A stretch of 64,000 nucleotides of DNA from an uncultured Eubacteriales bacterium (GTDB lineage Bacteria; Bacillota; Clostridia; Oscillospirales; Oscillospiraceae). Of this stretch, positions 59,102 to 64,000 are shown one piece after another. The stretch spans positions 1-64,000 of the forward strand of contig CASFFN010000003.1 in NCBI GenBank assembly GCA_949293985.1, given 5' to 3'. Within the stretch, counting starts at the first letter, position 1. Each line of letters opens with the position of its first letter. Below the pieces are notes generated by a model. That model searched no databases. It was not told the DNA's origin and was given only the letters and a program-made list of their open reading frames with translations. Both the position numbers and the translations under genes were made by a program.

Positions 59102-60799
59102 ATGAATTACATGGAACGATACGAATTTTGGTGTAACGCCAATCTTCCCGAGGCGGTAAAAGCAGAGCTGCTGGCAATTCGGGATGATCACGAGGAGCTG
59201 AAGGGCCGGTTCGGCGGGGATCTTCAGTTCGGCACGGCAGGTATGCGCGGAATCATGGGTGCCGGCAGCAACCGGCTGAATGTTTACACCGTCCGCAGAG
59301 CGGCCCAGGGAATGGCCGCCTGGCTTTCTGAAACGGATTTGCCTCAGAAAGCAGCCATCGGCTATGACTCCCGGCACAATTCCCAGCTGTTTGCCGAGGT
59401 TTGTGCGGTTGCTTTTGCGGAGAAGGGAATAACAACCTATCTGTATGACCGCTTGGCCCCTACCCCTATGCTTTCTTATGCGGTTCGGGAACTGGGCTGC
59501 GGCTGCGGCATTGTGATTTCCGCCAGCCACAATGCGGGCGCCTATAATGGCGTAAAGTGCTACGGCCCGGATGGCTGCCAGATGACGGATGCTCCGGCTG
59601 CGGTGGTGACGGAAAAAATCAGTCAGATTCCTTACTTTGTCCCCGAAGCGGACAGCTTCGAAAATTACAGAGCCAGCGGTCTCATCCACTATATCGACCA
59701 GGCACTGTGGGAGCGGTACTACCAGACTGTCCTTGCTGAGGCTGTTGAGCCTGAAATAATCGGCAAAGCGGGTTTGAATGTTGTTTACACGCCGCTGTGC
59801 GGCACCGGTAACGAACCGGTGCGGGAGGTTCTGGGGCGCTTGGGAGTCAACATCACGGTCGTAGAGGCGCAGGAGAAGCCGGACGGCGACTTCAAAACCT
59901 GCGAGTATCCCAATCCGGAAACAGATGCGGCGCTGAACGAAAGCTATAAGGTAGCGAAGAATGTTCCCTGCGATGTGATTCTGGGAACCGACCCGGACTG
60001 TGACCGTGTGGCCATTGCGGTGCCCGACGGAAACGGTGGCTATCGGAAGCTCTCCGGCAATGAGCTGGGCTGCCTGCTGATGGACTACATTCTCAAAGCC
60101 CGGACGGCCAGAAAGGACATCCCGGAAGGTGCCATCGTGGTGCGCAGCATTGTTTCCTCTCCGCTGGCCGACCGCATTGCGGAACACTATGGCGTAACCA
60201 TGAAAGCGGTCCTCACCGGCTTCAAGTATATCGGCGGTGAGATTCTGGAGCTGGAGAAGAAGGGTGAGGAAAAGAAATTCCTCTTTGGCTTTGAAGAGAG
60301 CTGCGGCTACCTGAAGGGAACATATGCCCGGGATAAGGATGCAGTGGTGGCTTCCATGCTGGTGTGTGAAATGGCAGCGGCACTGAAGTGCAGCGGAAAG
60401 ACCATTCTGGATGCTCTGAAGGAAGTTTACAGCACCTATGGCTACTATCTGGCCCACGTGCAAAGCATTGAGCTTACGGGCGCTGACGCCATGGAGAAGG
60501 CGGCAAAAATGATGGCGGATCTCCGGGCATCCATTCCGGAAAGCATTGGCGACGCAAAGGTTACTTGTGTCAAGGATTACCGCAGCCGGGTAAGTAAGGA
60601 TGTGGCGACAGGGGAGGAGAGCCCAATCAATCTGCCCAAGTCCAATGTGCTGGAGTTTGTGCTGGGAACTCAGGGCAGCGTGATTGCCAGACCATCCGGC
60701 ACGGAGCCGAAGGTAAAGTTCTACTATACCGCTGTCGGTGCGGATGAGGCCTCTGCCAAGGCGCTGCTGGACAAAATGGTAGCACAGATTTCCAAGTAA
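59102..60799 (+). CDS. Phosphoglucomutase/phosphomannomutase family protein
   Basis: A 565-residue alpha-D-phosphohexomutase interconverting 1- and 6-phosphosugars. The N-terminal FGTAGMRGIMGAGSNRLN, the phosphoserine loop SASHNAGAYNG, the metal loop GTDPDCDRVA, the sugar-binding GFEESCGYL and C-terminal RPSGTEPKVKFY are all present. The long N-terminus matches PgcA-like enzymes of Firmicutes. GGAGGTTAGGA precedes the ATG, and it is flanked by terminators, so it is monocistronic. Confidence 0.93.
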   Translation: MNYMERYEFWCNANLPEAVKAELLAIRDDHEELKGRFGGDLQFGTAGMRGIMGAGSNRLNVYTVRRAAQGMAAWLSETDLPQKAAIGYDSRHNSQLFAEVCAVAFAEKGITTYLYDRLAPTPMLSYAVRELGCGCGIVISASHNAGAYNGVKCYGPDGCQMTDAPAAVVTEKISQIPYFVPEADSFENYRASGLIHYIDQALWERYYQTVLAEAVEPEIIGKAGLNVVYTPLCGTGNEPVREVLGRLGVNITVVEAQEKPDGDFKTCEYPNPETDAALNESYKVAKNVPCDVILGTDPDCDRVAIAVPDGNGGYRKLSGNELGCLLMDYILKARTARKDIPEGAIVVRSIVSSPLADRIAEHYGVTMKAVLTGFKYIGGEILELEKKGEEKKFLFGFEESCGYLKGTYARDKDAVVASMLVCEMAAALKCSGKTILDALKEVYSTYGYYLAHVQSIELTGADAMEKAAKMMADLRASIPESIGDAKVTCVKDYRSRVSKDVATGEESPINLPKSNVLEFVLGTQGSVIARPSGTEPKVKFYYTAVGADEASAKALLDKMVAQISK

Positions 60800-60809
60800 A
60801 ATGAGACCC

Positions 60810-60847
60810 GAACGGGGACTGCGATTTAAGCGGTTCCCGTTCTTTTT
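60810..60847 (+). terminator. Terminator after the phosphosugar mutase gene
   Basis: GAACGGGGA (60810-60818) pairs with TCCCGTTC (60835-60842) around a 16-base loop, then seven T residues. Confidence 0.75.
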
Positions 60848-60891
60848 TTATACTTGTCGCATAGAATCCCATTGAAGGGGAGGGACCTGAG

Positions 60892-61311
60892 ATGACTGGA
60901 AAAAATTTTAATAAGCAAAATTCGTTAATCGGCTCAGCGGTTGTGGGCTTGGGTATCGCATTGCTCGTTGAATTGGTGGGAGCGCTGGTTTGCGCGTTTC
61001 TTGCAAATAAGGAAGCGGTACCGCAGACAAGTATGGGGCTCATGGCGGCAGTAGTGCATGGCTTGAGCGCTGTGGCGGGAGGAGTTACGGCAGGTATAAA
61101 AAATGGCGGGCAAATCGCCTTCGCTTGCGGGGTTGTAGGACTTGCCCTGGCGGCGATTTGGACCGGATTCGGAATTCTTTTCTTTGACGGAATCGGAGGG
61201 GCGGTGCTTTGGAATCTCGCAGGCATCTTTGCCGGCAGTTTGATTGCTTGCGGATTGCTGCTGCTCCCAAAACGCTCCGGATTGAGGAAATTTTCCGGGT
61301 ACTCTCGTTAA
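60892..61311 (+). CDS. TIGR04086-like four-helix membrane protein
   Basis: A 139-residue membrane protein with four hydrophobic segments (about 13-36, 47-68, 74-96 and 101-126) and a short basic tail. The glycine-rich helices and the HGLSAVAGGVTAGIKN loop match the small Clostridial TIGR04086 family by pattern. GGGGAGGGACCTGAG precedes the ATG. Role unknown. Confidence 0.7.
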   Translation: MTGKNFNKQNSLIGSAVVGLGIALLVELVGALVCAFLANKEAVPQTSMGLMAAVVHGLSAVAGGVTAGIKNGGQIAFACGVVGLALAAIWTGFGILFFDGIGGAVLWNLAGIFAGSLIACGLLLLPKRSGLRKFSGYSR

Positions 61312-61323
61312 AATGTACAAATA

Positions 61324-61358
61324 CACCAAAAGGGTAAATGTTATTTACCCTTTTGGTG
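61324..61358. repeat. Perfect 16-base inverted repeat
   Basis: CACCAAAAGGGTAAAT (61324-61339) and its exact complement (61343-61358) with a three-base loop. It lies just after the membrane protein gene but has no T-run on the plus strand, so it is an atypical terminator or an RNA-processing/protective hairpin. Confidence 0.65.
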
Positions 61359-61540
61359 CTGCGTGAAGCTTTTCTTGCGTTCACAATATCTTGTATTATC
61401 AGAATGTAAAGCGCCCCAATATATTGAAAATAGTTGAAAATGATAAAGCGCAATGACGCGGCGGTTTACATCGTTTACATAACGGCGTTGACATAAGTAT
61501 GGGCATAATTGACAAAATATTCAAATTATCACATTTCGAC
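61359..61540. other. AT-rich intergenic stretch
   Basis: No credible reading frame. It contains two TTGACA hexamers (61488-61493 and 61509-61514) without well-spaced -10 boxes. The promoter at 61541 follows. Confidence 0.5.
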
Positions 61541-61569
61541 TTGTATTTTCGTTGAAATTGGTGTATAGT
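61541..61569 (+). promoter_or_regulatory. Promoter of the membrane protein-xerD operon
   Basis: TTGTAT (61541-61546), 17-base spacer, TATAGT (61564-61569). The leader to the ATG at 61661 is about 85 bases long. Confidence 0.6.
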
Positions 61570-61660
61570 ATACGAGTACTTACATCTTCTTTCCATTCGT
61601 GTCGTTATGTCCTCAAACAGCACCGTCTTATTCCGTATCGTTTACTATGGGGGCATAATT

Positions 61661-62188
61661 ATGAAAACGAACAAGCGCAATATTTCAGGTTTTCTTTCAG
61701 CTGTCCGTCCCGGGATTCCGCTGTTAATCGGTGTATGGCTGGCTGGGATGGCACTGGGGATTGTCCTGTGTCAGTTTTTAAACGAAGTCGTTTTTTCTCT
61801 GATGGGTTCTGTGCTGACCGGCAGAATTTCGATCGTCTCCCTATTGCTGACAATTTTGATACCTTTGACAGTTTCATTTCTCTGTCAGCGCTACCATTTC
61901 TTTTTACTTGTTTATCTGACCGCTTTTGCCGAGGCCTTTGTTTTGGGGTTTTCCGCATACGCAGTCGTGCTATATAGCGGCCCAGCCGGCTGGTTGATTC
62001 ATTTTTTTCTATTGTTTCATTGCTATATTGGTGCTGCGTGTTCTTTATGGCTTTGGCTCAGGCAGTTTTCCGGTTGTTGCGATTCCATGTTCTCACGGGA
62101 TTACTGGATATGCGCCTCCTTAATGGGAGTTGCCGGTGCGGTGGATTATTTTCTGGTGTCCCCTTTTTTAGGGACGCTCTGGCATTAA
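61661..62188 (+). CDS. Hypothetical polytopic membrane protein (SpoIIM-like?)
   Basis: A 175-residue protein with about five hydrophobic segments (near 19-40, 57-75, 80-105, 110-135 and 150-170). General layout resembles stage II sporulation protein M, which commonly neighbours xerD in Firmicutes, but no specific SpoIIM motif can be confirmed. ATG at 61661 follows GGGGGC; an earlier in-frame ATG at 61607 lacks a site. xerD starts 23 bases after its stop, so they are likely co-transcribed. Confidence 0.6.
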   Translation: MKTNKRNISGFLSAVRPGIPLLIGVWLAGMALGIVLCQFLNEVVFSLMGSVLTGRISIVSLLLTILIPLTVSFLCQRYHFFLLVYLTAFAEAFVLGFSAYAVVLYSGPAGWLIHFFLLFHCYIGAACSLWLWLRQFSGCCDSMFSRDYWICASLMGVAGAVDYFLVSPFLGTLWH

Positions 62189-62211
62189 CAAAAGAAAGGT
62201 AGCATTTTCTC

Positions 62212-63096
62212 ATGTTGGATTTGATTCAGGCCTATGAAAATTACCTGACAAAGGTAAGGCAGGCATCTGCCAATACGGTTGCTTCCTATATGCGCGACAT
62301 TCGTCAGTTTTCTCAATGGCTGCGTGATAGTGAGCACCTGGATGTTTTGGATGCCCAGCAACTGAATATCGCCAAGTATATGGAGAATTTGGCTTCTGAG
62401 GGAAAGTCCAGCGCAACGATTTCCAGGAACCTGGCCAGCCTGAAAAACTTTTACAACTATCTGACCAGCTCTGGATTTCTGGAAAATGCGCCGGTGATTG
62501 AGATACATATTCAGAGGGAAGAGAAGAAGCTGCCGCAAATTCTGACCAATCGGGAAGTGGAATTGCTCCTTTCCCAGCCTGTCTGCGTAGACCCCAAGGG
62601 CTTTCGGGACAAGGCCATGCTGGAAGTGATGTACGCTACCGGCGCCCGGGTAACAGAGCTGATTGACTTGAATGTCGGCGATGTGAATTTGGAGCAGAGA
62701 ACAGTCAAATGCAGCAGCGCAAAGAAGAGCCGTTTTGTTCCCCTTTACCCGGCGGCATTCCAGGCGCTCTCTGATTATATGCAGAAAGTTCGCCCGGGCA
62801 TGATCGCCTCCCCGGACGAGCAGGCGTTGTTTGTCAATATGAACGGTGAGCGAATCAGCCGCCAGGGGTTCTGGAAGATTCTAAAGTTCTATCAGCAAAA
62901 GGCCCATATTGAGAAGGACATCACTCCCCACACCTTACGCCACAGCTTTGCGGTGCACCTTCTGGAGAACGGCGCTGACCTGGGCTCCTTGCAGGAGCTG
63001 ATGGGGCACTGCGATATTTCCTCCACGCAGGTGTATACCCAGATGGTAAATGAGAAGATTAAATCCGTATATGAGCATTGCCATCCCAAGGCATAA
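62212..63096 (+). CDS. xerD: Tyrosine recombinase XerD
   Basis: A 294-residue site-specific recombinase that resolves chromosome dimers at dif. The N-terminal SAM-like core-binding domain is followed by the catalytic domain with Arg in GARVTEL near 144-150, Lys in CSSAKKSRFVP, HTLRHSF and GHCDISSTQVYTQM, the last carrying the nucleophile Tyr. Length is typical. It is next to hairpins and a convergent lyase-like gene, with no sign of an integrated element or attachment site, so a housekeeping role is more likely than an integrase. Confidence 0.9.
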   Translation: MLDLIQAYENYLTKVRQASANTVASYMRDIRQFSQWLRDSEHLDVLDAQQLNIAKYMENLASEGKSSATISRNLASLKNFYNYLTSSGFLENAPVIEIHIQREEKKLPQILTNREVELLLSQPVCVDPKGFRDKAMLEVMYATGARVTELIDLNVGDVNLEQRTVKCSSAKKSRFVPLYPAAFQALSDYMQKVRPGMIASPDEQALFVNMNGERISRQGFWKILKFYQQKAHIEKDITPHTLRHSFAVHLLENGADLGSLQELMGHCDISSTQVYTQMVNEKIKSVYEHCHPKA

Positions 63097-63101
63097 TGAA
63101 A

Positions 63102-63182
63102 AACAGCACCCGGCTTCTACTGGAAACCGGGTGCTGTTCTGCATAAAGTGCCGGGTGCAGTTCAGAAGACTGCACCCGGCAC
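63102..63182. terminator. Two tandem GC-rich hairpins after xerD
   Basis: Hairpin 1: 63102-63113 with 63127-63138 (12 pairs). Hairpin 2: 63148-63161 with 63169-63182 (14 pairs). Both share a GCACCCGG core, so arms can cross-pair. They lie between convergent genes xerD and the lyase-like gene and probably terminate both. Confidence 0.7.
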
Positions 63183-63195
63183 AGGGTGTATGGCG

Positions 63196-64000
63196 TCATA
63201 ATTGGACGATGCCTGCTTCCACCAATTTTTGCAGACTCATAAGGATGCCCAGCTTTGCGTGATACCAGGTGAGTCCGCCCTGAAAATATACGGCATAAGG
63301 AGGGCGAATCGGGCCGTCGGCAGACAGTTCAATGGAGGAGCCCTGCACAAAGGCGCCTGCCGCCATAATCACATTGTCGTCATAACCGGGCATTGCCCAG
63401 GGCAGAGGATCCACATAGGAATCCACCGGGGCGGCAGCCTGAATACCCTTGCAGAATGCAACCATGGCCTTTTCGCTTCCCAGTTCTACAGCCTGAATAA
63501 TGTCATGGCGGGTTTCGGAAGCGCCGGGAACACACTTAAATCCCAGGGGGGCATACAGGTTGGCGGCGAAAATAGCGCCCTTTTCAGCGCCCGCTACCAC
63601 GGTTGGCGCCAGGAAAAAGCCTTGGAATAAGGCAGGCATCAGTCCCAGATTCGCGCCTACCTCCTGACCAAGCCCGGGAGCGGACAGCCGGTACGCGCAG
63701 CGGCTTACGCAGGCTTCTGTGCCGCAGATGTAGCCGCCGATAGGAGCCAGGCCGCCGCCCGGGTTTTTAATCAGGGAGCCAACCACCATATCCGCGCCCA
63801 CATCGGATGGCTCTATGGTTTCCACAAATTCTCCGTAACAATTATCTACCATGCAGATAACATCCGGTTTAATTTTTTTACAGAAAGCAATCAGCTCACC
63901 GATTTGCCGGGCGGAGAAGGTGGGCCGGGTAGCGTATCCCTTGGAGCGCTGGATGGTGATGACTTTGGTGTTGGAATGGATTGCTTTGGCAATCCGGGGG
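63196..64000 (-). CDS. Methionine gamma-lyase-like PLP protein (aluminium resistance family), partial
   Basis: The C-terminal 268 residues of a larger PLP-dependent protein whose start lies beyond the window. It reads IHSNTKVITIQRSKGYATRP near the window end, then MVDNCYGEFVE (cofactor Asp region) and DMVVGSLIKNPGGGLAP with the PLP lysine, matching the YnbB/aluminium-resistance branch of the Cys/Met metabolism enzymes. The cofactor is certain; the reaction is not. It converges with xerD. Confidence 0.88.
   Translation of the reverse strand, partial: PRIAKAIHSNTKVITIQRSKGYATRPTFSARQIGELIAFCKKIKPDVICMVDNCYGEFVETIEPSDVGADMVVGSLIKNPGGGLAPIGGYICGTEACVSRCAYRLSAPGLGQEVGANLGLMPALFQGFFLAPTVVAGAEKGAIFAANLYAPLGFKCVPGASETRHDIIQAVELGSEKAMVAFCKGIQAAAPVDSYVDPLPWAMPGYDDNVIMAAGAFVQGSSIELSADGPIRPPYAVYFQGGLTWYHAKLGILMSLQKLVEAGIVQL

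Noticed and set aside
62212..63096. xerD as integrase of a mobile element
   Set aside because: No attachment repeats, tRNA target or cargo genes are seen; neighbours are housekeeping genes.
63102..63182. CRISPR-like repeats after xerD
   Set aside because: Only two hairpins with a shared core, no regular spacers and no cas genes.

Overview
The window looks like a contiguous piece of a Gram-positive chromosome from the class Clostridia, most likely an Oscillospiraceae-type gut anaerobe (inferred, no database search). Supporting signs are strong AGGAGG ribosome binding sites, sigma-A promoters often with an extended TG -10 box, a T-box in front of cysS, ArgR, an HPr with His15 and Ser46, MutS2, the phoH-ybeY-era-yqzL-recO order, FeoAB with a Cys-rich FeoB-associated peptide, and a SpoIID-like protein that hints at spore formation. 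Base composition appears moderately GC-rich (not computed). No prophage, transposase, CRISPR array, rRNA or ordinary tRNA gene was seen.

Layout. 1-8 kb: frameshifted 3' end of glyA, a HAD phosphatase, a ThrE-type exporter (minus), a serine hydrolase, a 42-residue peptide gene overlapping truA, an ArsC/Spx-like protein, an alanine:cation symporter and an aminotransferase. 8-14 kb: Cys T-box, then a tight cysS-polA-rimI-tsaD-GNAT operon and a candidate small RNA. 14-17.7 kb (minus): pgsA, then four genes including two peptidoglycan-binding proteins and a SpoIID-like protein without signal peptides. 17.8-24.8 kb: asnB, pyk and a phosphoglycerate mutase-like/serC/serA operon. 24.9-29.9 kb: a MoxR ATPase/CoxE pair, an intracellular-looking VWA protein, a regulatory-looking cluster of three inverted repeats, a decayed HTH gene, and an XRE regulator coupled to a 48-residue membrane peptide. 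30-32 kb (minus): ssrA (tmRNA), ppiB, smpB and a HAD protein. 32.2-35.5 kb: an SOS-type promoter with a 90-residue protein and a Y-family polymerase, two GNATs and a Nudix enzyme. 35.6-42.4 kb: a structured leader RNA, dxs-tlyA-nadK-argR-recN, then metA. 42.5-46.6 kb: feoA-feoB-Cys-rich peptide and a uridine kinase-like protein. 46.7-49.2 kb (minus): a signal-peptide-less BMP (nucleoside-binding) protein with a ParB-like motif, translationally coupled to a metallophosphoesterase. 49.4-55.2 kb: phoH-ybeY-era-yqzL-recO-mutS2. 55.3-64 kb: an HPr-like protein, uvrC-rsmD-coaD-coiled-coil, a phosphosugar mutase, two membrane proteins, xerD, and the 3' part of a methionine gamma-lyase-like gene (minus).

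Most of the window is core housekeeping in short operons with ATGA overlaps. The places most likely to hold undescribed biology are the dxs leader RNA, the candidate RNA before the shared pgsA terminator, the BMP/ParB-like plus phosphoesterase pair, the signal-less SpoIID/peptidoglycan-binding cluster, and the VWA gene with a near-consensus LexA-type box. Functions of these are inferences from sequence only.
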